A stretch of DNA of 64,000 bases from Paenibacillus sp. E222 (GCF_013401555.1 NZ_CP058552.1:2666001-2730000); one strand, 5' to 3'. Positions 1 through 9,924 are shown, numbered from the stretch's first letter. Made by a program: numbers and translations. The notes: a model not told the origin generated them from the letters alone.

Positions 1-107
1 GTCTTTGGATTTTGATGTATAATCAATGCGAAACAAACCTATTTGAACTTAAATGAACGTTATCGGTAGATGGACGACCACTCTTGCACATACAGGGAGG
101 AAGCGAC

Positions 108-3100
108 ATGTGGAACGGGGATGCATTTGAAAATCCCGAGGCGCAGTACCGGGTTCATCCCTTTTGGTTTTGGAATGGGGATATGGAAGAAGAGCAAATC
201 AAACGGCAAATAGCCGAAATGTCCGCACAGGGCGTAGGTGGTTTTTTCATCTGTCCACGTCAGGGGCTGGAGATTCCCTATCTGTCCGAAGCATGGTTTG
301 ACAAAGTACGGATTGCAGTGGAAGCGGCGGCCGCCTGCGGCATGCAGGTATGGTTATATGACGAGTATCCCTATCCAAGCGGGATGGCTGGCGGTGAGGT
401 GACACTTGATTTTCCTGAGGCGAAGCAGCGCCAGCTTGTACATCAGCACATTTGTGTTCATGGCCGAGAAACAGTGGATCATGAGTTGCCGTGGGGTCGA
501 ATTTTAGTGGCGAAGGCAATACCCAAGGATGCGCAGGGCCAAAGATTGTGGCATGAATCCATTGATTTGCGCAGTAACATCGGCAATATCCAGACTGATC
601 AGGTGTATCAGGAGACAGGACTCACGTCGTATAATCGCAAGCGGTTTTTTACATACCGAACGGCTTTTCGCCTGTTGTGGAAAGCTCCCGCTGGGGAATG
701 GGACGTGATTATATTTCAGGAAGAAGAGGTGCATGATTTCAAATATTACGGCAACTTTGTAGACCCGTGTCACAAAGAAGCGATGAGCCGTTTTATTGAA
801 CTGACCCACGAACGGTATAAGGAAGCCGTTGGAGAACAGTTTGAAAGCGTAATTAAAGGTATGTTCTCCGATGAAATTGCGCCGCTTGGGCGTATCCCCT
901 GGTCTCCACAGCTTCCTCACTATTTCAGTGAACGCTGCGGTTACAGTCTGATCGAGTCGCTACCCGGTCTGCTGCATGGCGATGTCCCAGATGCAGAACG
1001 AATTCGGTATGACTTCTACCAGTCGTTACATCTGCTGCTCAGGGAGTCGTATCACAAACAGGTACATGACTGGTGCGAAAAAGCAGGGATTCAGTATGCG
1101 GCAGAAGTGCCCGGGGTAAGGATGACCACGCAGTTGTTTAGCCATATGCCAGGTGGAGATTCCGCGCACGAGAAAATCGGACGCCCCTTATCCTGGATTC
1201 TGGAACGGTATGGCAAAAAAATGCGCGACAATCCGAAGATGGTCAGCTCACTTGCCAGACAGTTGGGACGAAGCCGTAATCTGATTGAGTGTTTCCACAG
1301 TGTAGGCTGGTCGATGACCTTACAGGATGCCAAATGGATGATTGACCGGATGGCAGCCATGGGTACCAACTTTTTTAATTTTCACGCCTTCTTCTATACC
1401 ATCGACGGACTTGCCAAGCATGATGCACCGCCATCCCAGTTTATACAGAACCCGTATTGGCGTCATTTCCGGCAGTTGGGAGATTACGCGGGGCGTTTAA
1501 GCTATCTGATGAGCACCGGGACAGCGGACATTCGAATTGCCGTGCTTGATCCAACGACCACGTTCTGGAGCCTGATGGGAAATCCGTTACAAGGGTTCGA
1601 ATATGGCGGAGAAGACGAAGCAGAACGGACGCAGCTGGATCGTCTCACGAACGATTGGATGCGGATCACCTCGCATCTGCTCGAAAACAGACGTGACTAT
1701 GATCATCTGGACCCCGAGCTGTTAGCGGAAGCTGTGCTGGCAGAGGGCACGATTCAGATTGGCGCTGCACGTTATGAAGTGCTGATTCTTCCACCGATGC
1801 TGAACCTGGAGGCAGCAGCCTGGCAGCAGGTGAAGCAGTTCGTGGAACAGGGAGGAACGGTTATATCTGTAGGCATGCCGCCGTATGTAGCCATCCAGCC
1901 AGGAAGCCCTGTAGGAAATGAGGCCGCCCAATTCTTTGGTGCAGGCAACCAGCCGCATGAGGCATATTGGGGCAATGCGGACGAAACAGGTCATGACAGC
2001 AGCGAATTGATGTGGCAGCAGGGACAGGGAAATGCCTATTTTCTACCTGCGGGAACAGGTCGCGGGGATGACTTCTCCTTGGAACTGATCTCCCTGCTGC
2101 TGGATCAGGTACTGCCCGAACCGATCTGTTGGATCATGGAAGAAGAAAGTGCGTCGCTGCTTATGCAGACCCGTCAATTATCGGACGGAGAGTTTATGAT
2201 CTTTTTGTCCAACCAGGAAGGACAACAACTTGAAGGGCAATTGAAAATGGTAGCCAAGCGCTTATGGACGGATGTGGATCTTTCAGCGGGTACAACTCTG
2301 CTGGCGGAACGGCTCAATCTGGAGAACGGACAGCATGAACCATTGCCGTTTACCAGCAGTGGTGGTGAATGGTGCATTTCGTTAAAGCTTGCTCCCTATG
2401 AAGCACATGCGGTAAGGCTTACTTTACAACATGCCCAAGAGGCATTAGAGGAGAATTCTTTTGCTCTGAATCAAACAGGGACGAAGTCTGGCGCGGGTCG
2501 TTTAGTTACTGAGACTGAGAACGCACCCTATACCATTCAGCTTCCTTCGGAAGGGCCATGGCGACTGGAAAGCGTACAGTCCAACACACTTCGCATGGGG
2601 CAGTTCAACGTAACAGCTTCCAATGACAACGGTGTAATTTTTGAACGTAATCATGTTGCAGTCAAACCGTTTATTGACCAGGCGGCGGAATTATCGGAGA
2701 ACCATCATCTGCCGCTCCAGTTTAATCAGGTATTTGGCACACCGAAGAAAGCATCCGTTGCCTACCCAATCCAGTGCAAGTATACGACTACATTTGAGCT
2801 GAGAACGGCATTGGCAGAATGTCTGTTATTCATGGACAGGGCGGCGATATCAGGTGACTGGACCATGGAAATCAACGGAGAACCGATTGGACCCGATCAA
2901 TTTGAGCCAATTGAAATTACCGATCACCATAATATTGGCTGCAATATAACTGCGTTGTTGCGCAACGGCCTGAATGAAATGACCGTTACCATACAGGTTA
3001 CGAGGGATGAAGAAGGTATCGTTGATCCGCTGTATCTGCAAGGGAGGTTTGGCGTGGAATTCCATCATGAAGGCATGGTCTCTCTCGTTCGTGAGCCGGA

Positions 3101-3458
3101 TACGGCGACTCGAATTGGACCTGAGCCACAGCCGTTTTATCCCCATTTTGCAGGAGAGATGAGTTACAAACGCAGCTTCTGGGTGAATCAGCCTACTGAA
3201 GAAGTCGCCTCCTTTGAACTGGAATTCAGCGACTGGCAGGTGCAGGATGTGGTAGAAGTACGGGTGAATGGTTACAGTCTGGGCGTTCGATGCTGGTCTC
3301 CATATCGCTGGAGGGGAGAAGTCTCCTGGCTGCGAGCAGGGGATAACGATATTGAAGTACGCGTTACCAATACATTAATCGGACTGCTGGAAGGTACGTA
3401 TTTTGACTCGGGTAGCCACCGTTTGCTGGAAGCTGGTCATGTATCAGCTGAAGAATAA
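108..3458 (+). CDS. GH106-like alpha-L-rhamnosidase / large glycosyl hydrolase
   Basis: About 1,116 aa. The N-terminal third has the pattern of the GH106 and GHL glycoside hydrolases: HPFWFWNGDM near the start, a Gly-rich GVGGFFICPRQG segment, then LYDEYPYPSG, typical of a TIM barrel with acidic residues at strand ends. The C-terminal ~350 aa look like beta-sandwich domains of the GH2 jelly-roll kind (MEINGEPIG, NGLNEMTVTI, WLRAGDNDIEVRV). There is no signal peptide, so it should act in the cytoplasm on imported oligosaccharides. ATG 108 is chosen because AGGGAGG lies 7 nt upstream; a TTG at 84 is possible but has no such site. The next two genes on the same strand (deacetylase, GH105) fit rhamnogalacturonan use. 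The exact substrate is inferred; beta-galactosidase-like activity is an alternative. Confidence 0.65.
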   Translation: MWNGDAFENPEAQYRVHPFWFWNGDMEEEQIKRQIAEMSAQGVGGFFICPRQGLEIPYLSEAWFDKVRIAVEAAAACGMQVWLYDEYPYPSGMAGGEVTLDFPEAKQRQLVHQHICVHGRETVDHELPWGRILVAKAIPKDAQGQRLWHESIDLRSNIGNIQTDQVYQETGLTSYNRKRFFTYRTAFRLLWKAPAGEWDVIIFQEEEVHDFKYYGNFVDPCHKEAMSRFIELTHERYKEAVGEQFESVIKGMFSDEIAPLGRIPWSPQLPHYFSERCGYSLIESLPGLLHGDVPDAERIRYDFYQSLHLLLRESYHKQVHDWCEKAGIQYAAEVPGVRMTTQLFSHMPGGDSAHEKIGRPLSWILERYGKKMRDNPKMVSSLARQLGRSRNLIECFHSVGWSMTLQDAKWMIDRMAAMGTNFFNFHAFFYTIDGLAKHDAPPSQFIQNPYWRHFRQLGDYAGRLSYLMSTGTADIRIAVLDPTTTFWSLMGNPLQGFEYGGEDEAERTQLDRLTNDWMRITSHLLENRRDYDHLDPELLAEAVLAEGTIQIGAARYEVLILPPMLNLEAAAWQQVKQFVEQGGTVISVGMPPYVAIQPGSPVGNEAAQFFGAGNQPHEAYWGNADETGHDSSELMWQQGQGNAYFLPAGTGRGDDFSLELISLLLDQVLPEPICWIMEEESASLLMQTRQLSDGEFMIFLSNQEGQQLEGQLKMVAKRLWTDVDLSAGTTLLAERLNLENGQHEPLPFTSSGGEWCISLKLAPYEAHAVRLTLQHAQEALEENSFALNQTGTKSGAGRLVTETENAPYTIQLPSEGPWRLESVQSNTLRMGQFNVTASNDNGVIFERNHVAVKPFIDQAAELSENHHLPLQFNQVFGTPKKASVAYPIQCKYTTTFELRTALAECLLFMDRAAISGDWTMEINGEPIGPDQFEPIEITDHHNIGCNITALLRNGLNEMTVTIQVTRDEEGIVDPLYLQGRFGVEFHHEGMVSLVREPDTATRIGPEPQPFYPHFAGEMSYKRSFWVNQPTEEVASFELEFSDWQVQDVVEVRVNGYSLGVRCWSPYRWRGEVSWLRAGDNDIEVRVTNTLIGLLEGTYFDSGSHRLLEAGHVSAEE

Positions 3459-3631
3459 ACCTCACAAGATAAACGGATTTATTCCTTAAGGAGTTAGAAG
3501 GATCGTTGATCTGCTGTTCTACAGCAAGGATAATGAAAAGCCGGAAAAAAGCAATTGAACGTACATTTACACGATAACGAAGAAACAGTGTGATTCATTC
3601 GCTATTGAAGAAGCAAGTGGGAGGAAAAATG

Positions 3632-4453
3632 ATGGGACATCGTATCCAGTTTGACCGCTACCCGGGTGGCGTGATGAAGGCTTTGACGTTCAGTTATGAC
3701 GATGGTGTGGTACATGATCGCAGACTGGTGGAAATTTTCAATCAACATGGACTGCGGGGCACATTCAATCTGAATTCCGGTACGCTGAGCAAGCCTGGCC
3801 GAATTGAGACGACAGAAGTTGCGGATTTATATGCTGGGCATGAAGTGGCTGTACATACGGTCACCCATCCCACATTGCCCTATGTCCCGGATGAGCTGCT
3901 GACCGAAGAGATCATGGAAGATCGGAGAGTGCTGGAACAGCTGGTCGGTTATCCGGTGCGAGGTATGGCCTACCCGAATGGGAGTTATGACCGTTCACTC
4001 AGCACCAAGCTCGAATGGCTTGGCATCGATTATGCACGCACGGTTGAATCCTACGGCAGGTACACACTGCCTGAGCGGCCGCTCGAATGGCATCCAACCT
4101 GCCACCACAACCATGATTTGACAACCCATGCCGAACGATTTATCCAGCATACGAAGACAGGTACGCCACTCCTGTTATATGTATGGGGTCACAGCTATGA
4201 ATTCAATGATAACGACAATTGGCAGATTATTGAACAGTTTGCTGAGCAGATTGGCGGTCGGGATGACATCTGGTACGCCACAAACATCGAAGTGATTGCT
4301 TACTGGAAAGCGGTCAAACGCCTGGAATGTTCAGCAGACCGGTCGATTATCCACAATCCATCGGCTATCTCTGTCTGGTTTACGGCGGATCAGCAGGTGG
4401 TTGAAGTGAAGGCTGGCGAGACATTGCGACTAACCGAACGAATTAAGGTATAG
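3632..4453 (+). CDS. Polysaccharide deacetylase family protein (NodB-like)
   Basis: About 273 aa. The NodB fold is marked by FSYDDGVVHDRR (metal-binding and catalytic Asp pair), HTVTHP (the H-x3-H metal ligands) and RGMAYPNGSYD. The family removes N- or O-acetyl groups from polysaccharides in a metal-dependent reaction. There is no signal peptide or membrane anchor, unlike wall-acting deacetylases, so an intracellular de-esterification of imported acetylated pectic fragments is inferred from the flanking glycosidases. Two adjacent ATGs (3629 and 3632) follow GTGGGAGG at 3617-3624; the second has the better spacing. The C-terminal ~50 aa form a short beta-rich tail outside the NodB core. Confidence 0.75.
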   Translation: MGHRIQFDRYPGGVMKALTFSYDDGVVHDRRLVEIFNQHGLRGTFNLNSGTLSKPGRIETTEVADLYAGHEVAVHTVTHPTLPYVPDELLTEEIMEDRRVLEQLVGYPVRGMAYPNGSYDRSLSTKLEWLGIDYARTVESYGRYTLPERPLEWHPTCHHNHDLTTHAERFIQHTKTGTPLLLYVWGHSYEFNDNDNWQIIEQFAEQIGGRDDIWYATNIEVIAYWKAVKRLECSADRSIIHNPSAISVWFTADQQVVEVKAGETLRLTERIKV

Positions 4454-4467
4454 GAAGGGAGCTGAAG

Positions 4468-6687
4468 ATCATTCGTTATTTTCATGAGAACGAGGCGATT
4501 GCAGGCAAGGTGTATGATTCAATTCCGGATATGTTGACTACCGTGGCACAGCGTTATATTGGGGACCATCCGAAACACTCCTTTTTGTTCCGAGCGTACC
4601 ACCGTGGAGGCTTCCGTAGACTGGGGGATTATCGTTATGATCTGAATTTGGATGCCAAATGGAAAGAGGCTCGTGCAGGACAGTACGTGTACGTATGGGG
4701 CAAGTTGTGGAGCCAGCAGGAGGCTACGTTAAATACGGGACTGAACTGTTACAGTCCGGTGACGGTCTATGTGAACGGAGAAGAGATTTTCAAATCGGAG
4801 CTGTTGCAGGAGTTATTTCCCGAGCGCATAACCCAGATTCCGATTTCCGTGAAATATGGCTGGAACGATGTGCTGCTTTGTTTTGTAAAAACTGAGGTGG
4901 GATTCGGCGGGATCTACGGAACGGCCTCATTTAAAAACTTTCCGCTTCACTTCCTCACACCTGGTTTGGACCGCCAAGGACAGGAGGGCTGGCTGTACTC
5001 GGAACCAGTCGATGAACCTTTATCATCACTCCCTCGTGATGGCATGACTGAAGAAGAAACGGGCCTCTCCTGGTATCCGCGCAGGGACTGGACAGAAGGG
5101 GAACAGAACGCTGGAGCTTTCGCCAGAATCTTTGGGACAGAGCAGCCTGCTGTTGCGTACGCATGGTCCAAACTGGATGTCATCCAACCGGGATCGACAC
5201 CTGTTCTTCTGCAAGGAAAACATGAAGGTGCCCTCACCCTGTACGTTGATGGCAAGGAGATATATTCCGCTGGGCAAAGCGGTAATTTCCGCGTTGAACT
5301 GCCTCGCCGATACGGTGGTTCTGATCTGGTAGCGAAAGGTGAAACCAAGGCTGGGAGCGAGTTGTGGGGATTTACACTGGAAGATGCGAAGACCTCAGGG
5401 ACGAAAGGCTGGAGATTAAGACCACCTCATCCGGTTGCAGGATGCCACGATGCGTGGCTGTTTACGGGTGTATTTTCCCCAGGCTCTGAACCATCTCCCC
5501 AAGATATTGTGGTAACAGATACTGTATTTGATGATGGAACCCAAGGCGTATACTGGCATGTGGATCTTCCTGAAACGAGTGTCCGTCCCTATTTGGAAAA
5601 TACCCACTATGGCAAATGGAATTATCCACTCGGGGTCACCCTGCTTGGACTTCTTCAGATTGGCCAGGAGTTGGGACGTGACGACTATGTTCAGTATGTG
5701 CGTGACCATATCGGCCTGAGTACGTCGTTTGACCGTTATGGTCTATGGGATCGGGAAGGGTACGGCGCCGCGGGAATCAATAATCAGTTGTCTGCGATCG
5801 ACAGTCTGGATGACTGTGGTTCGTTTGGATCTACTTTGCTGGCAGCGATGGAACTCGGCGACATTCGTGGGGGGAGAGATACCGCAGATCGTATTGCGGG
5901 CTATATTACGGATGAACAGGAACGTCTGGACGACGGAGCCTTTTACCGTGTTCGTGGCAGCGGAGAGATGCGCCAGGAAACGATGTGGTGTGATGATCTG
6001 TATATGAGCACACCTTTCCTGATGCGGTACGGTCAGTTGACGGGAGATACTTCTTATTGGGATGATGCGATCAACCAGTTCCTCATGTTCCGCAAATATC
6101 TGTATATTCCTGAACAACAGATCATGTCCCACGTGTATGATTTTGTGCGTGGACGGGCGACAGGCATACCATGGGGGCGCGGGAACGGATGGGTTCTGTT
6201 TTCGCTAACCGAACTACTGTCGATTCTGCCAAGCGATCACGTCAAACGGCCGGAACTGCTGGGCTTCTACCGGGATCTATGTCAGGGGTATCTGGCGCTG
6301 CAAGGTGAAAATGGTCTCTGGCATCAGGTGCTGAACCGCCCGGATTCGTATGAGGAAACCTCCTGCACGTCCATGTTCATCTACGCCTATGCCCGCGGTA
6401 TTCGTGAAGGCTGGCTGGAGCAGCCAGCGGCCTACTTGGATGCGGTACGCAAAGGATGGGAGGGTATGACCCATCTGTCCATTGATTACAAAGGCAATGT
6501 GTACGGTGTATGCCGGGGTTCCGGTTACTCCTTTACCGCACTTTATTACCGGGATGATCTGGGATGGATTCTGAACGATACGCACGGTATTGGCATTGTG
6601 CTTCTGGCCGGGATTGAGGTGCATAAAATGAACCAGCAGCTGAGCCGGATTTCGTTCGACTCTTCGGTTACAGCTGCACAACGCTAG
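4468..6687 (+). CDS. GH88/GH105 unsaturated rhamnogalacturonyl hydrolase with N-terminal beta-domain
   Basis: About 739 aa. The C-terminal half (from about residue 365) is an alpha/alpha-barrel GH105 domain: DDCGSFGSTLL, MWCDDLYMSTPFL and GIPWGRGNGWVL are the family's catalytic and binding motifs. These enzymes hydrate and release the 4,5-unsaturated galacturonyl residue left by lyases. The N-terminal ~330 aa carry beta-sandwich-like segments and have no signal peptide, so the protein is probably cytoplasmic. The start is unusual. The strong site GGAAGGGAG (4453-4461) is followed in frame by ATC (4468) and ATT (4471), with CTG at 4462, but no ATG, GTG or TTG. The first conventional start, GTG 4510, has no spaced binding site and would remove 14 aa that read like genuine N-terminus (IIRYFHENEAIAGK). 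The same reading frame is open throughout. Confidence 0.8.
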   Translation: MIRYFHENEAIAGKVYDSIPDMLTTVAQRYIGDHPKHSFLFRAYHRGGFRRLGDYRYDLNLDAKWKEARAGQYVYVWGKLWSQQEATLNTGLNCYSPVTVYVNGEEIFKSELLQELFPERITQIPISVKYGWNDVLLCFVKTEVGFGGIYGTASFKNFPLHFLTPGLDRQGQEGWLYSEPVDEPLSSLPRDGMTEEETGLSWYPRRDWTEGEQNAGAFARIFGTEQPAVAYAWSKLDVIQPGSTPVLLQGKHEGALTLYVDGKEIYSAGQSGNFRVELPRRYGGSDLVAKGETKAGSELWGFTLEDAKTSGTKGWRLRPPHPVAGCHDAWLFTGVFSPGSEPSPQDIVVTDTVFDDGTQGVYWHVDLPETSVRPYLENTHYGKWNYPLGVTLLGLLQIGQELGRDDYVQYVRDHIGLSTSFDRYGLWDREGYGAAGINNQLSAIDSLDDCGSFGSTLLAAMELGDIRGGRDTADRIAGYITDEQERLDDGAFYRVRGSGEMRQETMWCDDLYMSTPFLMRYGQLTGDTSYWDDAINQFLMFRKYLYIPEQQIMSHVYDFVRGRATGIPWGRGNGWVLFSLTELLSILPSDHVKRPELLGFYRDLCQGYLALQGENGLWHQVLNRPDSYEETSCTSMFIYAYARGIREGWLEQPAAYLDAVRKGWEGMTHLSIDYKGNVYGVCRGSGYSFTALYYRDDLGWILNDTHGIGIVLLAGIEVHKMNQQLSRISFDSSVTAAQR

Positions 6688-6730
6688 TACAGCAATCATG
6701 AGTTCATCTGCATATAACCTAACGACAAAT

Positions 6731-6766
6731 AAAGCGGCACAGCCTTAATGGCTTACCGCTTTTTTC
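6731..6766 (+). terminator. Rho-independent terminator of the glycosidase cluster
   Basis: A stem AAGCGG..AGCC / GGCT..CCGCTT with loop TTAAT is followed by six T. The convergent DUF72 gene ends just beyond it and may share it on the other strand. Confidence 0.75.
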
Positions 6767-6812
6767 GTTATGAATGGAAATATTCAATTAAGATTCCAAA
6801 TTAAACGTGTTG

Positions 6813-7688
6813 TTAAAACAGTTCCAATTGCTCCGGACCCTCTTCCTCTTCCGGCTCCGTACGATCAGGGAAGGGCTTCACGGGCTGCTCCAGCAGCTCC
6901 ATCATCATCTGAGCATTTGCAGCCGCATCGCCGCCCGAGTTGTTGTTGAAAATCACATAGACATCTTTGCTCTGCTCCTGCAATTGCTCCAGATAACCTT
7001 TCCACTCCAGCAGCTCTTCCTGGTTGTAGCGATACAGATAACGGGTTTCGCGCCAATTAGGTGCACCATTCTGATGCCAGCCTGATACATTGCGCCCATG
7101 CATACGCACCAGTGTCATTTCGGCATCGGTAGCCTCAGGTACAATAGGGATAGATCCTGGCCCCGCTTGAGGTTCATCACAGACGCTGTGAATCCAGCCT
7201 TGTTCCTTCAGAAATGCCAGCGTCCGTTCGCGCATGCCCTCTTCATACCAGCTGCGATGACGAAATTCGAGGGCACAAGGGATGCCTTCCATTCTCAGTT
7301 TTACTTCACGAAGTTCATTAACGTTGTCCCGATTGCATTCAAACCAGGGCGGGTACTGGAATAAGGCCGCTTGCATCTTGCCTGCTTCCATGACAGGCTC
7401 CAGGGATTCGCGAAAGGCCTTATACATCTCTGAGGTGCTTGTGAAATAGGGTTTTCCTCGCAGGTGTCCGGTCATCCCTTGATAGGCTTTGACGATAAAA
7501 GCAAAGGATTCCGGCGTTTCCGCTGCCCAGCGTGCCATCCGGTCCCGAGGCTGAACGGCGTAGAAGGAACTGTCTACCTCCACGGTCGTAAAATATTGTC
7601 CATACAGACGGAGCTTGTCTTTCGCTTTGGTACGGTTGGGGTACAAATCCTCCTGATCTCCCCAGCCCGTAAGTCCAATCCGAATCAT
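6813..7688 (-). CDS. DUF72 family protein (YecE-like)
   Basis: About 291 aa. The start MIRIGLTGWGDQ and the following DSSFYAVQPRDRMARWA, FNNNSGGDAAANA and EFRHRSWY match the DUF72 family, a TIM-barrel-like fold of unknown biochemical role. The chosen ATG at 7688 has GGAGGTG 7 nt upstream; earlier starts at up to 7754 have none and are not conserved family sequence. The gene is convergent with the glycosidase cluster and divergent from the methyltransferase. Its C-terminus (EPEEEEGPEQLELF) is acidic. Confidence 0.85.
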   Translation of the reverse strand: MIRIGLTGWGDQEDLYPNRTKAKDKLRLYGQYFTTVEVDSSFYAVQPRDRMARWAAETPESFAFIVKAYQGMTGHLRGKPYFTSTSEMYKAFRESLEPVMEAGKMQAALFQYPPWFECNRDNVNELREVKLRMEGIPCALEFRHRSWYEEGMRERTLAFLKEQGWIHSVCDEPQAGPGSIPIVPEATDAEMTLVRMHGRNVSGWHQNGAPNWRETRYLYRYNQEELLEWKGYLEQLQEQSKDVYVIFNNNSGGDAAANAQMMMELLEQPVKPFPDRTEPEEEEGPEQLELF

Positions 7689-7825
7689 AAATAACACCTC
7701 CTGCTGCTTTCCTCTTATGTTAGCGTTATGTTTCAGTTGTCTCATGTTGTTCATGAAGTGAAAATGCCATAGTGGTTCTGTATCAATCTTCTATGTATAG
7801 TTAACCGATTTACGTGGGCCTGACT

Positions 7826-8002
7826 ATGTTTAACATTATATCGTGTGGTTTCCGGCCGTTCAATGTGGACGATCCTTGGAAATTTTTGAGTTTGAAGGAT
7901 AAAGACGATACAATGGCTAAAAGCTATAGAGATATGATCCGGCTGATAGAACAGCTTATTACGGATAGTTGGGCCAGTGACCATGTGGAGGGCGATACGT
8001 AA
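7826..8002 (+). CDS. Possible small protein, unknown
   Basis: A reading frame of 58 aa fills most of the 313-bp gap between the DUF72 gene and the methyltransferase. Its TAA overlaps the methyltransferase ATG by one base (8000-8002/8002), as in coupled genes. The C-terminal part (MAKSYRDMIRLIEQL) looks like a helix. There is no clear ribosome binding site at ATG 7826, GTG 7814 or ATG 7913, so this may be a decayed gene or chance. No family is recognised. Confidence 0.25.
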   Translation: MFNIISCGFRPFNVDDPWKFLSLKDKDDTMAKSYRDMIRLIEQLITDSWASDHVEGDT

Positions 8003-8745
8003 TGACGGAATGGTATGAAAAGAGTTTTGGAGAAGACTACCTTCTTGTGTACAAACATCGGGATGTGCAAGGCGCATATCAGGAAGTACATAAAATGATC
8101 AATTGGTTAAAGCTTGAGCCAAAGTCCAAGGTGCTTGACCTGTGCTGTGGTATGGGTCGACATTCTCTGGCCCTGGCTGACGCTGGTTTCCAGGTGACCG
8201 GAATCGACCTGTCTGATGTGCTTCTGCGTGAAGCACGCAATATGGACACCGAACATCGTGTAGAGTGGTATCACGCCGATATGCGTGAGCTTCCGTTGAA
8301 AGGCGGATTTGACGCCGTGGTCAATCTGTTTACATCATTTGGTTATTTCCGAGAGGATGGAGAGCAACTAAGAGTGTTACGCGCCATTCATCGGATGCTG
8401 AAGCCAGGTGGCAGCTATATTATTGATTTTATGAACACGGCTTATGTGACTCGTCATCTGGTGCAGCATTCAACACGTGAAAGCGAAGGACAGAATATAG
8501 AGGAGTTTCGCAAGATCGAGAATGGATTTGTGCAAAAAGAAATTCACATCACCGATACCGTATCGGGCCAAAAACCGCGGATCTATCAGGAACGCGTCAA
8601 GCTGTACACTCGCGAACAACTACGTGATCTGCTTCACGAGGCAGGACTCGTGGTGGATCAGGTACATGGCGGTTATGATGAAGAAAAGTACGATGAGCAG
8701 GCATCGCCGCGGATGATTTTTGTCGGTCATCGGCCTGAGCAGTAG
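8002..8745 (+). CDS. Class I SAM-dependent methyltransferase
   Basis: 247 aa. Motif I is VLDLCCGMGRHSLALA with the acidic ligand at the end of strand 2 (VTGIDLS). A later segment, FDAVVNLFTSFGYF, is typical of small-molecule methyltransferases of the Methyltransf_25/11 type. The ATG follows GGAGGG (7988-7993). The MBL-fold gene starts 18 bp downstream on the same strand, so the two are probably co-transcribed. The substrate cannot be told from sequence. Confidence 0.85.
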   Translation: MTEWYEKSFGEDYLLVYKHRDVQGAYQEVHKMINWLKLEPKSKVLDLCCGMGRHSLALADAGFQVTGIDLSDVLLREARNMDTEHRVEWYHADMRELPLKGGFDAVVNLFTSFGYFREDGEQLRVLRAIHRMLKPGGSYIIDFMNTAYVTRHLVQHSTRESEGQNIEEFRKIENGFVQKEIHITDTVSGQKPRIYQERVKLYTREQLRDLLHEAGLVVDQVHGGYDEEKYDEQASPRMIFVGHRPEQ

Positions 8746-8763
8746 AGTTGGAGGAGAATATTA

Positions 8764-9753
8764 ATGAAGCAAACGGAATCCATTTCCATGCCAGCAGGCA
8801 TGCATCGGGTCAAGATTACTATGGCTTTTCCACTGCGTTGGGTGAACAGCTATGTGCTTCATGAACCGGATGGAACAATAACGATTGTTGACCCGGGACC
8901 ACGCAGTACTGAGACGGAACAGGAGTGGCACGAAGCACTTGCAGATTTCAATTTAACTTTTCAGGATATTAGTCAGATTGTACTGACCCACCATCACCCC
9001 GATCATCTGGGGTTGTCCGGCTGGATACAGCAGCAAACGGGTGTGCCTGTTCGAATGTCCACACGATCCCGCCAGGAAGCGGATTACATGTGGGGAACAG
9101 AGGCAACCATCAATACCGTTTTACCTGAATATTATAGTCGCCATGGCATGCCGGAAGACAAGACGCAGCAGATCCGCGAACATATGGGGGGATTCATCTC
9201 ACAGATTACGCCACTTCCGGTAGTGACACCGATTGAAGATGGTGAATGGCTGGTTATGGGCGGGAAAAAGTGGCTTGCTGTAGAAACCCGTGGTCACGCC
9301 CCAGGGCATCTATCCTTCTATGCGCCGGACTCCAGAGAGATCTTGTGTGGAGATGCCGTATTGCCGCAGATTTCACCGAATATCAGCTTGCAACCGGGAA
9401 GTGACGATCAACCTTTATTATCTTACATGGAAGGGCTGCATCGACTGGGGGCTTTGGATGTAGAAGTGGCATATCCAGGGCATCGGAATCCGTTTGGTCA
9501 TTTTGCCGATCGAACGGTTCATCTGCTCACTCATCATGAAGAGCGCCTACAGAAGATGATGGAGCAAATCCGCGAAGCACCGACGAATGCGTATGATATC
9601 TGTGTGTTTATGTTTGGTGACCGATTGGGAACACATCAGCTTCGTTTTGCGATGAGCGAAACTTTGGCGCATCTGCAAGAATTGATCCGGCGAGAGCATA
9701 TTGTACAGGAGCAGCAGCCCGACGGAGTGTTCTTTTTTATCGAAAATACTTAG
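8764..9753 (+). CDS. MBL-fold metallo-hydrolase
   Basis: 329 aa. The metal site HHHPDH (in LTHHHPDHLGLSG) is the beta-lactamase-fold HxHxDH motif; further ligands are in TRGHAPGHLS, LCGDAVLP and AYPGHRNP. The C-terminal ~90 aa (from IREAPTNAYD) resemble the winged-helix-like tail found in glyoxalase II or LACTB2-like members. It has a good binding site, TTGGAGGAG. It probably hydrolyses a thioester or phosphoester; there is no signal peptide. It ends an operon at the terminator that follows. Confidence 0.85.
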   Translation: MKQTESISMPAGMHRVKITMAFPLRWVNSYVLHEPDGTITIVDPGPRSTETEQEWHEALADFNLTFQDISQIVLTHHHPDHLGLSGWIQQQTGVPVRMSTRSRQEADYMWGTEATINTVLPEYYSRHGMPEDKTQQIREHMGGFISQITPLPVVTPIEDGEWLVMGGKKWLAVETRGHAPGHLSFYAPDSREILCGDAVLPQISPNISLQPGSDDQPLLSYMEGLHRLGALDVEVAYPGHRNPFGHFADRTVHLLTHHEERLQKMMEQIREAPTNAYDICVFMFGDRLGTHQLRFAMSETLAHLQELIRREHIVQEQQPDGVFFFIENT

Positions 9754-9761
9754 AGGATGAC

Positions 9762-9804
9762 AAGACTTTGACCAGGAGAACTGCCTGTTCAGAGTCTTTT
9801 TTTT
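9762..9804 (+). terminator. Rho-independent terminator after MBL hydrolase
   Basis: AAGACTTTGA pairs with TCAGAGTCTT and is followed by a run of eight T. Confidence 0.75.
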
Positions 9805-9924
9805 GCGTGTAACGACTCAAATAAATGAAAGCTTTAGTCTCTCTTAACCGTTCATTCATCTTCTTTTAAGGCAGCACTTCTATGATAAATGCATGAACTT
9901 CGCCAGAGAAAGCAGGGAAGAGCG

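Noticed and set aside
8002..8745. Assignment of the methyltransferase to a named pathway
   Set aside because: Only general SAM-binding motifs are seen; neighbours give no clear substrate.
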